Source: CASFRF01 sp031549345
Lineage (GTDB): Bacteria > Verrucomicrobiota > Lentisphaeria > Victivallales > Victivallaceae
Direction: 5' to 3'
Assembly: GCA_031549345.1 (NCBI GenBank)
Contig: JAVBPY010000012.1
Coordinates: 1-64,000, forward strand
DNA length: 64,000 nucleotides
Position numbers and translations under genes: made by a program. Shown here piece after piece: positions 51,001 to 63,700 of the stretch (its first letter is position 1; the number at the start of each line of letters is the position of its first letter). The notes beneath the pieces were generated by a model. That model did no database searches, was not told where the DNA came from, and saw only the letters and a program-made list of their open reading frames with translations.

Positions 51001-51972
51001 CTGTTCGGCGATCAGCGGCAAACGCCGCCTCTGGCGATTGAAACGGTAAAACCGGGCGACGATCTTAGCGGCTACTCGCTGATGGGCGAGGCATTCTGCG
51101 GCACTTTCGAGCGCGGCGCCGATGGCATCGTCCGTTTCTCCGGCGGCAAGGGGCACCACACGATTTCGCAAATCAAAGGATTGGAAACATTGCGCCGTTT
51201 CGAGCGGCCGTTCCGCTTCACCCCCGAACAGCGGAACCTTGCCGAGCAGGCCGTGCTGCTCCGTGCTCAACGGCTTCACCAAAGCGAGTTGCGCGAATCA
51301 TTGCAACTGAATGTGAATGCTGCACCGAAGCAGCTGCGCGCCTACGCCCCGGATTGGGCGGAACTTCCCGGCGGCGTTTTCCGGGAACGGGATAAGACCC
51401 TCTTCGAGGTCAAGATGGCGCTGGATAAAGAGTATTTTTACGCCTTTTGGGCCGTCCCCCAGGACGACAGCGCCTTTGTCAACGGCGGGGACGATTGGAA
51501 ACTTTTGTTCAAAACCGGCGATTCGGTCAATCTGGAGCTCGGCTCCGCACGGGGAAAAGAGCCGAATCCGGGGGATTTTCGTTTGCTGATCGCTCCTTTC
51601 AACGGGGATCCGATCGCTGTGCTTTACACATGGCGCAGCCGTGTTCCGGGTGAAAAAACGGTATTTTCTTCGCCGGTTGGCGAGGTCGAAGCCGATTCGG
51701 TGAAAAAACTCGACAATGCCCTGATCCGTGTGCGCCGCACCGGCGGCGGTTATTTTGTCGAATGCCGGATCCCACGTGCCGAGCTGCCTGTTCTGGAGTC
51801 CCGCCCGCTCTACGGCGATGCGGGGGTTATTTTTTCCGATCCGGCTGGACGGATCAACCAACGGAATGTATTTTATCACAACGCCGCACGCGGCATTACC
51901 GACGACATCCCCGCCGAAATCCGGGCGCAACCGGGAAATTGGCGGGAAATTCAAGTTAAGGAGCAGAAATGA
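48052..51972 (+). CDS. Giant secreted beta-propeller/CBM-like protein with EF-hand loop (paralogue 1)
   Basis: This 1306-aa protein has a signal peptide (MRRVLPVLALFVFPLVLVAGG). Readable order: two discoidin-like beta-sandwiches (~30-190, ~195-325), a FlgD-like Ig domain (~335-415; SLTWDGLDDEGKIVPPGNYT), a long NHL/SMP-30-like propeller region (~430-770 and ~860-1060), an EF-hand loop at 826-837 (D-D-N-G-D-G then RAE) and a C-terminal CBM9-like sandwich (~1130-1305; LFKTGDSVNLELG, DAGVIFSDPAG). No catalytic residues can be pointed to. It is paralogous to the next gene over ~1000 residues. It may bind or cleave a glycan outside the cell. It is linked by four-base overlaps to the genes on both sides. 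Confidence 0.7.
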
Positions 51973-54900
51973 GAGGATTGTTCTTCGCCGCGCTGTACAT
52001 ATTCGCCATCGCCTCCAACGCGGAAGAGGCGCTGAATATGATCGGCCGCCAGAGCCAGAACGAAGGGATGACCGCCGTTCCCGCGACGAAAAAGGTGGTT
52101 ATCGACGGAAAATTGGACGAATGGGACCTTTCGGGGCAAATTCGGAGTTTTTCCGAATTAACGTTGCGCGACCGGTTTTCCGTCCGAAGCGCCGCCATGT
52201 GGGATGCCGAAAATCTGTATCTCTCCTTCGATTGGCGCGACCCGTTTCCGCTGAACAGCACCATCGATCCGGAGGTGGACGCCGCCTACGGCTGGAAGGC
52301 CGACGCCATTCAGCTGCGCGTCCGCGCGGGCGGGCAGGTAAGCTGGGTAACGCTTTGGTCCCAGGGGGCGGACCGCCCGGTTTTTCAGATCGATTACTGG
52401 AAAAAGCCCGATCACAGCAAGCACGGAACCACCTCCAGGCTGATGATCGCCAAACGCGGACAAACAACCCTCGAAGACGGCGTGGAGTCGGCTTATACGC
52501 TGCATGCGGACCGCGCCGGCTTCACCCACGAAGTGAAGATTCCATGGGCCGTTCTTCACATGAAGCCGCACCTTGCCCGGAGCGGCGAAACAATCCAAAT
52601 GGGGATCGAATTCATTTGGGGCGACGTAACGGGCGCCTCCTGGCCTTTGCACCGCTACGCCGACAACATGGCCGCAGGGACGACCAGCCGCCATTTTTTC
52701 TGGACCAAGGTGGACAGCTGGGGCGAGGTTGTCCTTGCCGACCGTCCTGTCGCGGAAGTGCGCCGTTACCGCGCCGCCGGCCTGCGCCCGGCGGGAACCA
52801 TTCCCGTGCGTGCCGAATTGCCGCCGGGCGTTTCCGCCTTTACGCTGCTCATTGAGGATGCATCGGGGAATCGCATCCGCAACCTTGCCGCCGATTTTGC
52901 GGCAGCGGACTTCGGCGCGGGCGGCAATACCGTGGAGGTGTTGTGGGACGGGCTCGACGATGCGGGCAATCCGGTCGTTCCGGGGACGTATCGTGTCCGC
53001 GGATTGAGCCGCGGCGTTCTATCGGCCCGGTATGAACTTTGTTATTTCAACCCGGGGACACCGCCGTGGGAAACCGGCGACGGACGCGGCTCCTGGGGAT
53101 CCGATCACTCCAAAGTTGAATTCGCAGCGCGTTCCGGGGAGCGGATGGTCCTCGGTTGCGGTTTTGTTGAAGGAGGGTATGGCCTGTGGGCGCTTGGGGC
53201 GGACGGCAAAAAAATATGGAGCGACCGGCGCGGCATGACCGCCATGGCCGCCAACGACCGTTATGTTTACACCGTCCCGGCCGCCTGGGACACGACGGAG
53301 CCCTGTATTCTCCGTTTCGACGCGGCGACCGGCAAATACATGCCTTTTATCCTGAACGGCAAAGAGCGGCCGTTGCCGTTGCCCCTCAAGGAGGAGCTCG
53401 GAGAAACGCAGGATATTTTGGCGCTTGCGGCGAATGCAAAGTATTTTTTCGCTGCTCTTCCGGGCGGTCGTATTGTCGCGTTTGATGGCGAAAGCGGCCG
53501 GAAAATTGCGGAGTACCGCCTTGATTTCTTTTTCAGCGCCATTCTTAATCAATACAAGACATTGGGAAAAATGTCTTCCACGCAGTACCTTGTTCCACTG
53601 GCCGCCGACGAGGAATCGTTGTGGTTCTTTCGCGGGGGGATGTTGGGAAAACTGGAACTTTCCACCGGAAAGAGCAACCTTTTGAAGCTTGATCTTGTGC
53701 CCGAAGAACCTTCCGCGTTGGCCATCGCGCCGAACGGCGATCTCCTGGTGGCCGAGCGTGGGGCGGCACAGCAGTTGAAACGCTATTCGCGCGATGGAAA
53801 GCTCTTGCTCCGCTACGGACGCTCCGGTGGACGCGCTTTACAGGGCAAGTACGACCGCGATGGCGTGCGGAACGTTACCGCCGTCGCGGCGGACGCGCGG
53901 AACCGTGTCTGGGCGACCGAATACACCGATTTTCCGCGCCGTGTTTCCGTCTGGCGCCCGGAAGGCGCGTTTGAACGCGAATACATCGGCAATACCGAAT
54001 ACTCCGGCAGCGGTGCTTTTCTGCACGATTCCGACCCGCAACGCGCCTACTGGGGGCCGAACGAGGTTACGCTTGACTACCCCCGCCGCGTGTGGGAAAT
54101 GAACGCCATTCTCTGGAATCCGCCGGAAGCGGGCGATCCGGTTTTCCGCATCCATCCGGGCAGCCACAGCAACGGGCACATCTTCCGCAGCCGCGCCTCC
54201 GGTGTCGAGCACGAATACTATTTTGTACCCGCCTACCGCGATTGGGGGGTGAAAATGCTCCTGATGAAAAACAACGGCAACTGGCGTCCGGTGGCGGCCA
54301 TCGGAACGGTCGGAAACCTTACCGGTACGCTCGATCCGCAAAAAGGCTTTGTTACCGGGCAACCCGGCGGTGAATTCGCCGATTGCGACCCCTATGACTC
54401 CTTTTTCTGGAATGACCGCAACGGCGATGGACGGGTGCAGCGTGCCGAGTGCGAGATACTCAAAGCCCGGAAACCGGGCGCCGCCGCGCGTCGCGGCCGC
54501 CAGGCGCTGCCGATGCAGACCGGTTGGGGACAGCGGGTCGACCCGGATACGTTGTCGTTCTACGCTTCCGACGAGCGTAAAACATTCTGGCGCTATTCGC
54601 CCAGCGCATTCACCCCGGAAGGCGCACCGGTCTATACGAACAAAACACTGAAGCGTTTGGGCGATTTTGAAGCCACCGAAGCCGTTCCCGTCCCCGGAGA
54701 GGATACCGTTCTGACCTTTCGCTGCGACGAAAAAGGAAAGTTCCACATCACGGGCGCGGATAAGAATACGGGGAAATTGCTCTGGAGTTATCCGAGTTTA
54801 TATCACTTTGTCCACGGTTCGCACAAAGCGCCCATGGCGCAGCCGGGGCTGTTGATCGGTCCCCTGAAGATCACAGGCGTCGCCGGAAACTGCGGGGAGG

Positions 54901-55936
54901 CGGGGAACGTCTTTTTGATGCGCGGCAATCTGGGGCAGGATTTCCTGATGACGACCGACGGCTTGTACGTGGGCGCGCTCTTTCAGGACCGGCGGCTCCC
55001 GGTCAACACGCCGCCACCGACGGAAGAGGCCCTTGTTTCCATGCCGATGGAACTTTTCAGCATGGGCGGCGAGCCGTTCAACGGCTGGTTCGGCCGGCAG
55101 AGCGACGGCAAAGTGCGGATGACATGCGGCATTGCGCCCCAAGCGGCGATGGTGTTGGGGCTCGATGGGTTGGACACTCTCCGGCGGCTTCCGGCGCGGG
55201 AACTGACGGTCGACTCTGTTCAGTTGGCCGCCGCCGCTTTCGACCGTGCGCGGCGCGCACAGTCGGACGAACAAAAGACGTACACGGTCATGCTTGTTAA
55301 AGGAACGCCCGATTGGACCAATATCCCGGCGCTCCCGATCCGGCGCGACGGACAGACCGCAAGGTCCATGTGCCGGATGGCGTACACTCCGGATAAGTTG
55401 CATTGCCAATTTATCATTGAGGGCGATTCCTCGCCCTGGAAGAACACCGGGAGCGATCTTGCGCGATTGTTCAAAACCGGCGACGCGGTCGATCTCCAGC
55501 TCAGTCCGAGCGGCAACTCCAACCGCCGCGCCGTCGCCGGGGATTTGCGGCTTGTCGTCGCTCCTTATGCCGATGAAACCGCCGCCGTGCTGATGCGCCG
55601 TGTCGCGCCGGAGGCGAAGAGCGAAAGCGTAACGTACCGTTCACCGGTTACAACGCTGACGTTCGATTCGGTTCGCCGCCTTGCGCCGGAGCTTAAAGTA
55701 TTGCGCGACGGCGATCGGACGATCGTCGAATTCGCCGTCCTTTGGAAGGATCTTGGCATTGTCCCGAAAGCAAAGATGAAGATGCGCGGCGACGCGGGGA
55801 TCATCCTCTCCGACCCGGCGGGCGGTTTTAATATCGCGCGTCTTTATTGGGCCAATTCCGATACCAATCTGGTTAACGACACTCCGCTCGAAGCCGATCT
55901 CTTTCCCAACCAGTGGGGGGAATTCGTTTTGGGCGA

Positions 55937-55940
<4 letters not shown>
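51969..55940 (+). CDS. Giant secreted beta-propeller/CBM9-like protein with EF-hand loop (paralogue 2)
   Basis: This 1323-aa protein has a signal peptide (MRGLFFAALYIFAIASNAEE). Order: N-terminal CBM9-like domain (~38-265; VVIDGKLDEWDLSGQIRSF; LYLSFDWRDPFPLN), FlgD-like Ig domain (~275-355; VLWDGLDDAGNPVVPGTYRV), propeller region (~370-1080), EF-hand loop at 816-827 (D-R-N-G-D-G then RAE) and a second CBM9-like domain (~1130-1322; ARLFKTGDAVDLQLS). It differs from the previous gene mainly at the N-terminus. The CBM9-like ends suggest sugar binding; no hydrolase motif is clear. It converges on, and overlaps by four bases, the pseudopilin gene of the next module. Confidence 0.7.
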
Positions 55941-56799
<859 letters not shown>

Positions 56800-56803
<4 letters not shown>

Positions 56804-57861
56804 CGTGATTCCTCCTTGAGTTCATCTTCAAAAAAGGCGGGTAGACGGGTCAGTTCCGGGGATTTTCCGCCGCGCGATTGGCGCAGGAGGCTCCGGGTGC
56901 CGATTTCCAGCACCCGGTCGGTTTCGTACCCCAGGAAAGTAACGGGAAGAGAAGTTTCCGCTTTCCAGGGGAAGTTCGCCAGCGCCACCACGGCGTTCGG
57001 CGCGTTGTGGAGCCAATGGAGAGAGCGGAGCGTTTCGCCGATCACATTCAAATGGTTGTCGTCGTTGATCAAAAGCGAGTCCGGGCGCATTTCCGCCGGC
57101 AATGCGTGCCACAGCTCGATTAGTTGCGTGAAGTTGCGCGGGCTGCTTATATGCGGCGATTGGAGGAGCCAGGGGTGGAAATCCAGTCCGAGTGCGCGGT
57201 ATTCTTTTTCCACGATTGCCGAATTGCTCGTGGCTGTCTGCCAATTGATCGTTGCGGGGCGGCGGAACCCATTTTTTGCAAGACGTTCGAGGCCGCGCCG
57301 GTAGAATCCGTTTTCGTCGGTGTATATGGCGGGGATGTTGTAGACGAATGCGTTGGAAATGGCAACGCGGGCGATACCGGGCGTATCGTAAATGGGGGTA
57401 CCCGCAAAGTTGCCAGGCGTCGAGAGGAAAAAAATCCCCGCAAGCCGGTTGAGTTGGACATCCTTAACAAGCTGCAGGAGCTTTTCGTGGTGCTTCAGGT
57501 CGATCGCGCAATCCATTATTTCGTAGGAAACGTTCAGCTTTTTCTCCAACGCCGGGAGCTCTTTGAGGATGGAACGGTAAAAAAGACTGTGCTCTGTGGC
57601 ATACGCCGCGGACGTGGGCAGGAAAATGCAGATACGGGAAAGATTCGGCGGCAGCTCTGTCACAAAACTTCCCGCTTTCTTGTTGGTTGTGACATACCCT
57701 TCCTCGATCAATTGCCCGAGGGCGCGTTGCACCGTGCGCGTGCTTGTCTGCAAATCCTCGATCAGGCGCGTACGCGTCGGGAGGCGGCTCCCCGGCGGGT
57801 ACGTCCCGTCGTTGATGCGCCCGCGCAAGAGATTCGCCACTTCAAGATTGGTCTTCGACAT
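56800..57861 (-). CDS. GntR-type winged-helix / LacI-type sugar-binding regulator
   Basis: This is a 353-aa regulator. Residues ~5-68 are a GntR winged helix (GTYPPGSRLPTRTRLIEDLQ, TSTRTVQRALGQLIEEGYV). Residues ~75-340 are a periplasmic-binding-like effector domain (ICIFLPTSAAYATEHSLFYR; AIYTDENGFYRRGLERLAKN; DSLLINDDNHLNVIGETL). It is the same architecture as the regulator at 3288 but only distantly similar in sequence. It lies upstream of a pseudopilin and 25 bases from a palindrome containing its own -10, so autoregulation is likely. Confidence 0.85.
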
Positions 57862-57885
57862 GATGCGCCTTTTTAATGACTACAT

Positions 57886-57905
57886 GCAGGTAAATTATAT
57901 CCTGC
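57886..57905 (-). promoter_or_regulatory. Operator-like palindrome overlapping a -10 hexamer
   Basis: GCAGG (57886-57890) and CCTGC (57901-57905) flank TAAATTATAT. On the minus strand the centre contains TATAAT (57894-57899), about 33 bases before the GntR-type regulator's ATG. The arrangement mirrors the operator at 3228-3265, with different arm sequence. Confidence 0.6.
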
Positions 57906-58078
57906 GCATAATTATAGCCGAAAGAACGGAGAAAAGCAAGGGGGTATATGTGTTTTTTTATTCTTTTATTGATCAACGGACGGTTGGGGTATACCTAGAT
58001 ACTCCCAAAAGGAGGCGATCCTATTGTTCAATGTTTTATTGTTTGGGATATGCTTCAAGCTGCGGTTCGCGGGTGTAT

Positions 58079-59002
58079 TTATGGATTCTCGCCAATATTT
58101 TGTATCAATACGCCCGCGAGGAGTAAATTTACCACAAATTCAATCCGATTTTTCAATTCGGCTTGATTCTCTCCTATTTTATCCGGCGCCGCCCGCCAGG
58201 AGAAAGGGATAAAAACATACACCGAATTGTCAACAACGCTCAACATGCTGAGGGGATATTTTTGCAATTGTGAAAAAAATCCTTTCCAAAGGCGTAATCC
58301 GGCTTCGGCAGTTTCCGGATTGGAACTGTATACCCATGCCGAATTATCGAGGCTTTTTACAAAGTCGAGCGGAGGAGGACTTTCCTTATGAAACGACATT
58401 CCAATTGCATTTTTCAGCGTGATTTTTTCAAGATGCTTTCCCCATTGATCGCTCAGAAAAAGCCAATTTGCAGTAAAATGGCAGGGCATTTCACAACAAA
58501 AGAAAAGCCCTTCCGCAGTTATTCTGCTCGTTGTGCGTCCCTCGGCGCCGCTTCTTACGGTAATGTATTTCCCTTTTTTGATTATTTTCGCAAAGACCTC
58601 TCCGAAGCTCAGGAAGCTGAATTTCAGCACACAATTGGCCTGCAGGTATTGTCCTGTCGCATGGGATAAACTGGGATTCAGGTAAAAAGAATTGACGTAA
58701 GGAGGAAAGAATAATGACCTCTTGCATGTGTCGTCATCAAGCATTTTTTTCGAGTACGATGCACCGAGATCATTACAGATTTGCGCCAATGTGGATTCAA
58801 TCAACCCCGCCTTCATATCGCCTATGCGTTTCTGGTACAGCATAACGCCGTATACAAGGCAAATCGGCAAAATGATCACCCATCCCTCGGTGAAAAACGC
58901 AGTACTTCCACCGAGCGCTCCGAGCCCCAAGAGCACCAGAAGCATAATTTTTCTGCTTTTTTTGTAGGCCGCCAGCTGCAGATCAAAAGATTTTTCACTC
59001 AT
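58079..59002 (-). CDS. DUF3137-family membrane protein
   Basis: I start this 307-aa protein at ATG 59002 (MSEKSFDLQLAAYKKSRK), eight bases after AGAGG. Two membrane segments lie at ~20-36 and ~40-58 (IMLLVLLGLGALGGSTAFF; VIILPICLVYGVMLY). The rest matches DUF3137: IESTLAQICNDLGASYSKKM, GLFFCCEMPCHF, the FVKSLDNSAWVYSSNPETAE segment and SMLSVVDNSVYVFIPF. The family is a cytoplasmic-domain membrane protein of unknown role. Composition is somewhat AT-richer than the neighbours. Confidence 0.72.
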   Translation of the reverse strand: MSEKSFDLQLAAYKKSRKIMLLVLLGLGALGGSTAFFTEGWVIILPICLVYGVMLYQKRIGDMKAGLIESTLAQICNDLGASYSKKMLDDDTCKRSLFFPPYVNSFYLNPSLSHATGQYLQANCVLKFSFLSFGEVFAKIIKKGKYITVRSGAEGRTTSRITAEGLFFCCEMPCHFTANWLFLSDQWGKHLEKITLKNAIGMSFHKESPPPLDFVKSLDNSAWVYSSNPETAEAGLRLWKGFFSQLQKYPLSMLSVVDNSVYVFIPFSWRAAPDKIGENQAELKNRIEFVVNLLLAGVLIQNIGENP

Positions 59003-59114
59003 TGCCTGTACCTCTTTAATCATCAGATTGCAGGTTTTCAGACTATAACGCAGATTGTTCGATTAAATACACATCTTTTTGAGGTTATGTGCAGTTAATC
59101 TGACAATGGTGCGT

Positions 59115-60401
59115 TTACTCTTTTACGGGACCCCTTTTTTCTAAATCAGACGGGGCGATGGCGACGTAGCCTGTTTTTTCGACAAGGAACTGCCCCTGGG
59201 GAGAGAGAATCCATTCGATGAACGCTTTGGCGTTGCCTTTTGGCTTGCCGCGGGTGATGGCATAAAAGGGGGCGGATAGCGGGTATGAGCCATCGCGGAT
59301 GGTCTCTTTGGAGGGGAAAACCCCGTTGACGGCGAGGAGTTTGATGTCGTTGCTCGCTACCATGGAGGTGCAGAAATAAAGGAAAGAGTAGCCAATGGAA
59401 TTGCCGTAGTTTTTGTAATCGGCCGCTTCGCGGACGATTGCGCCCATCATACGTCTTTTGTCGTCCATTTTCGGGGGCAGGGGAGGGGTGTCGCCCATGA
59501 CGCGGAGGAAGGCGGTCTGGCTCCCGCTCCCTTCCGGGCGCTGGAAAAGGCGTATAGATTCGTCCTTGCCGCCGACTTCGCGCCAATTGAGGATCTTCCC
59601 GCTGTAAATTGCGCGAATTTGTTCCACGTCAAGGCGGGAGATGGTGTTTTTCGCGTTGACGAAAAAAACGAACGCCTCTTTGCCGATGGGGGTGAGTTCA
59701 AGCTCGATGTTCCGTTTTTCCGCCTCGTTTCGCTGTTCTTTGGAGGGGGCGGCGCAGAAGATGATGTCGGAACGCCCCTCGAAAAGGTCGCTGTACGCCT
59801 CCGGCGTTGTGCTTACATGGCAGGTGAATTTACTCGTGTCGTACACCGATTCGACAAAGGCGGCGTAAAGGGGATAAAGGGCGGTCGCGCCATCGAGTTT
59901 CGGCGTTTTTCCGGCGATGCGCAGCGTGGCGGGTTCCGGGAGTTTTGCAAGCTTGTTATTGCTGAGAAATGGCTTGTAATCGTACCACTCGGTCTCCTGT
60001 GTGACGGAGGGTATCCTGTCGTCATAATTGAAATACAGCTCCATCGCCGTAAAGGCGGCAGCGAACAATCCAAGCGCGGCCAGGCCGAGCCACCGGCATA
60101 TTTTATTCGCAAAAGCCCATGCCGCCACGTTGAAGACGATAATTCCCCCCGCGATCGCCCAGGCAAAGAGATATGAATTCGTATGTTTATTGCCGCCCAT
60201 GGTAAAGGCGAGCCACAGAAACGTCCAAACCATAAACAAGACCAGAGAGGAAGATACTATGCTCGAAATTCGGAAGTTGAGGCGCTCCCGTTCATTGAGC
60301 GGCTCTCCATTCTTTCCTTTTCCGGCAGCAAACCGTCTGATGGAAAAAGAAAAAGTGACAACAAGTCCCAGAATGATGGCAAGAAAAAGAATGAAAGCCA
60401 T
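59115..60401 (-). CDS. Membrane-anchored PstS-like phosphate-binding protein
   Basis: This is a 428-aa protein. Four transmembrane segments (~1-20, ~46-68, ~78-98, ~105-126) precede a periplasmic-binding domain (~155-425) of the PstS type: DGATALYPLYAAFVESVY, EGRSDIIFCAAPS, VNAKNTISRLDVEQIRAIYS, GKILNWREVGG, RPEGSGSQTAF, IVREAADYKNYGNSIGYSF and AFIEWILSPQGQFLVEKTGY. PstS proteins are normally free or lipid-anchored and serve an ABC importer; here the binding domain is fused to a four-helix membrane part and no pstCAB genes are nearby. A sensory role, or a ligand other than phosphate, is possible. Confidence 0.82.
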   Translation of the reverse strand: MAFILFLAIILGLVVTFSFSIRRFAAGKGKNGEPLNERERLNFRISSIVSSSLVLFMVWTFLWLAFTMGGNKHTNSYLFAWAIAGGIIVFNVAAWAFANKICRWLGLAALGLFAAAFTAMELYFNYDDRIPSVTQETEWYDYKPFLSNNKLAKLPEPATLRIAGKTPKLDGATALYPLYAAFVESVYDTSKFTCHVSTTPEAYSDLFEGRSDIIFCAAPSKEQRNEAEKRNIELELTPIGKEAFVFFVNAKNTISRLDVEQIRAIYSGKILNWREVGGKDESIRLFQRPEGSGSQTAFLRVMGDTPPLPPKMDDKRRMMGAIVREAADYKNYGNSIGYSFLYFCTSMVASNDIKLLAVNGVFPSKETIRDGSYPLSAPFYAITRGKPKGNAKAFIEWILSPQGQFLVEKTGYVAIAPSDLEKRGPVKE

Positions 60402-60430
60402 AATGCATAATCTCCGTTATCGTATGTTTG

Positions 60431-60590
60431 TACCAATTCGCAATCATAAAACTTGTAACTCGCTTGCTCTTGCTGGTTCAAATTCAGTTTGACGAGATTG
60501 CCGCTAACAGAGTTAACGGCAACGAAGCAAGCTGAATTTGAACGGCGCAATAGCGGCGTGAGTTACTAACCTTTAGATCGCTCATTGGTA
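60431..60590. repeat. REP/MITE-like palindromic repeat, copy C (160 bp)
   Basis: Outer arms TACCAATTCGCAATCATAAA and TTTAGATCGCTCATTGGTA are near-complementary. Inside are AAATTCAG / CTGAATTT and a central hairpin TTGCCGCTAA / TTAACGGCAA. Strong match to copies A and B. It lies between the PFOR terminator and the start of the PstS-like gene. Confidence 0.82.
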
Positions 60591-60655
60591 TTGGAACATG
60601 ATTCAACTATACTTGAAAGGCAGAGGAAAAGCAAGTCGGAGTTAGGCAAGAGCAC

Positions 60656-60687
60656 AAAAAAAGCCGCGCACTTTTGTGCGCGGCTTT
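60656..60687 (-). terminator. Intrinsic terminator of the PFOR gene
   Basis: GCCGCGCAC (60663-60671), loop TTTT, GTGCGCGGC (60676-60684). On the minus strand the stem is followed by TTTTTTT (60656-60662). The stem is 9 bp and perfect. Confidence 0.93.
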
Positions 60688-60706
60688 GCGTGAATCCCGG
60701 AAGGGA

Positions 60707-63700
60707 TTACATGATCTCGCCCAGCTTCTGGTAGAAGGCCATGCGGCGGGCGTTGTCTTTTTCCGCTTCCGCGAAGATCGCTTCGGCTTCGTTCGGCGCG
60801 CTCTTCAGGAGGGCTTTGTAGCGGTTTTCGCTGCGGATGAACTCCTGGAAGCTGCTGGTCGGGGCTTTGCTTTCCCAAGTGAACGGTTTTTCGTTCGCCG
60901 GGTTGTAGCGGAAGAGCGGCCAGTAGCCGGATTCCACCGCGCGCTTCGCTTCGAGCTGGCTCTTGGACATGTCGATGCCGTGCGCGATACAGGGCGCGTA
61001 CGCCAGGATCAGCGACGGTCCGTTCCACGCTTCCGCCTCGCGGAACGCCTGCAACGCCTGGTTGCGGTTCGCGCCCATCGAGATCGACGCGACGTACACA
61101 TGGCCGTAGCTCATGCACATGAACGGGAGCATCTTCTTCGGCATGCGCATCCCGGCGCTCGCAAAGAGCGCAACCGCGCCGATCGGCGTGGATTTGGAGG
61201 CCTGGCCGCCGGTGTTGGAGTACACTTCGGTATCCAGCACGAGGATGTTCACATTGCGGTTCTGCGACACCACGTGGTCCACGCCGCCGTAACCGATGTC
61301 GTACGCCCAGCCGTCTCCACCGAAGATCCAGACCGACTTGTCGACGAAGTAGTCCTTCAGTTCCAGCATCTTGGCGATCAGCGACTTCAGTTCGCCTTCG
61401 ACCTTGCAGCCGGAGCACTTCAGGAGTTCGCCCATCGCCGCCTGGTTCGCCATCGCTTCGGCGTCGGTCTTATTCCAGAGCGCAAGGGACTTGGTCAGCC
61501 CTTCCTTGAGCTTGGCGCAATCGGTGATTTCCAGCGCGCGGTTGATGCACGTCAGGAGCATCTTGCGGTTGGAATCCACCGCCAGGCGCATCCCGAAGCC
61601 GTATTCGGCGTTGTCTTCGAAAAGGGAGTTCGCCCAGGCCGGGCCGCGCCCTTCCGCCGACTTCGTGTAGGGAACCGTCGGATAGCTCGCGCCGTAGATC
61701 GAGGAGCAGCCCGTGGCGTTCGCCACGATCATGCGCTCGCCGTAAAGCTGGGTGACCAGTTTCACGTACGGGGTTTCGCCGCAACCGGCGCAGGCGCCGG
61801 AGAATTCGAACAACGGCTTCAGGAACTGCGATCCCTTGACCGTCGACGGATCGGCGCCGACGTTGTCCGGAAGCGCGTCGAAGAACTTGTAGTTTTCGCC
61901 TTCGCCGCGGGCGCGTTCTTCCTCGATCGGCGTCATGACGAGCGCCTTGACTTTGGCGGGGCAGGTTTCCACGCAGACGCCGCAGCCGGTGCAGTCTTCG
62001 GTGTAGACCTGGAGCTTGAACTGCATTTCCTTATCGAATTTGCCGGTGGCCTTCAGTGTTTCGAAGGACGCGGGCTTGTTCGCAAGGTTCGCGGGGTCGA
62101 TCAGCTTGGCGCGGACGACGGCGTGCGGGCAGGCCATCACGCACTGGTTGCACTGGATGCAGTTTTCCTTGACCCAGTGGGGGACCATCGGCGCGATGCC
62201 GCGCTTTTCGAGGCAGGCGGTCGAAGTCGGGATCGAACCGTCGATCGACATTTCCGAAACCTTGATCTTGTCGCCGTCCTGGTGGAGGATCGGTTTGATG
62301 TTCTTGCGGGCGAATTCGCTCGCATCGTCGGCAATGAGTTTCGGCGCGACGTAGGACGTGGTGATCGTCGCGGGGACGACCGCCTTGTGAAGACCTTCGA
62401 GCGCGTTGTCCACGCACTTGATGTTCTTGGCGACGACATCGTCGCCCTTGCGTTTGTAGGTCTTCTCGATCGCTTTCTTGATGTAGCCGATGGCTTCCGC
62501 ATCCGGAATGATGTTCGCGAGCTTGAAGAACGCGACCTGCATTACGGTGTTGGTGCGGTTGCCCATGCCGGCGGCGTCGGCGATGGCGAGAGCATCGATG
62601 ACGTAGAACTGAATCTTGTCGTTGATGATCTTTTCCTGCATCTCGCGGGTCAGGTGATTGAACGCTTCTTCCTTGGACCAGTTGCAGTTCAACAGGAAGA
62701 TGCCACCCGGCTTCAGGCAGGAGGTCATGTCGTAGCGGCCCACGTACGCCTGAACGTGGCAGGCGACGAAGTTCGCGTGGCTCACCAGGTACGGGGAGGT
62801 GATCGGGGTGTCACCGAAGCGGAGGTGGCTGATCGTAACGCCGCCGGATTTCTTCGAGTCGTACACGAAGTACGCCTGGACGAATTTGTTGGTGTTGTCG
62901 CCGATGATCTTGATGGAGTTTTTGTTCGCGCCGACGGTGCCGTCCGCGCCGATGCCCCAGAACATGCAGCTCTTGAGGCCCGGGGCCTCGGTCTGGATGA
63001 TTTCACTGACGTTGAGCGAACGCTTGGACACGTCGTCGTTGATGCCGACGGTGAAGCCGTTCTTCATTTCGCCGGCGAGGTTGCCGAACACCGCGTTGAC
63101 CATCGAGGGGGTGAATTCCTTGGAAGCCAATCCGTAACGTCCGCCGATGACCTTGATTCCCGATTCGGCGAGGACCGCCTTCACATCGAGGTACAAGGGT
63201 TCGCCGTAGCTGCCGGGTTCCTTGGTACGGTCGAGGACCGCGATGCGCTTGACCGATTTCGGCAACGCCGCGACGAAATCCTTCGCGGAGAACGGACGGT
63301 AGAGGCGGACCTTCACCATACCGACTTTTTTGCCCTTGGCGGTCAGAAAGTTGACCGTTTCCTCAACCGTTTCGACGCCGGAACCCATGACGATGATGAC
63401 ATCGGTCGCGTCGGCCGCGCCGACGTAGTCGAACAAATGCATCGGACGCCCGGTAACGGCGGAAACTTTGTCCATATAGCGCTGCACCATCGCGGGGAGT
63501 TCTTCGTACAGATTGTTGGTGCTTTCGCGGCCCTGGAAGTACACGTCCGGGTTCTGCGCGGCGACTTTTGCGTACGGTGCTTCCGGACGCAGGCCGCGGG
63601 CGCGGAAGGCTTCGACGTACTTCATGTCGACGAGGTTCTTCATGTCGGCGTATTCGATCACGTCGATCTTCTGGATTTCATGCGACGTACGGAAGCCGTC

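Noticed and set aside
57906..58078. A gene in the AT-rich gap after the GntR-type regulator
   Set aside because: Short frames only, with no start signals; nothing supportable was seen.
60431..60590. Repeats as a CRISPR array
   Set aside because: Copies are dispersed by tens of kilobases, with no regular spacers and no cas genes.
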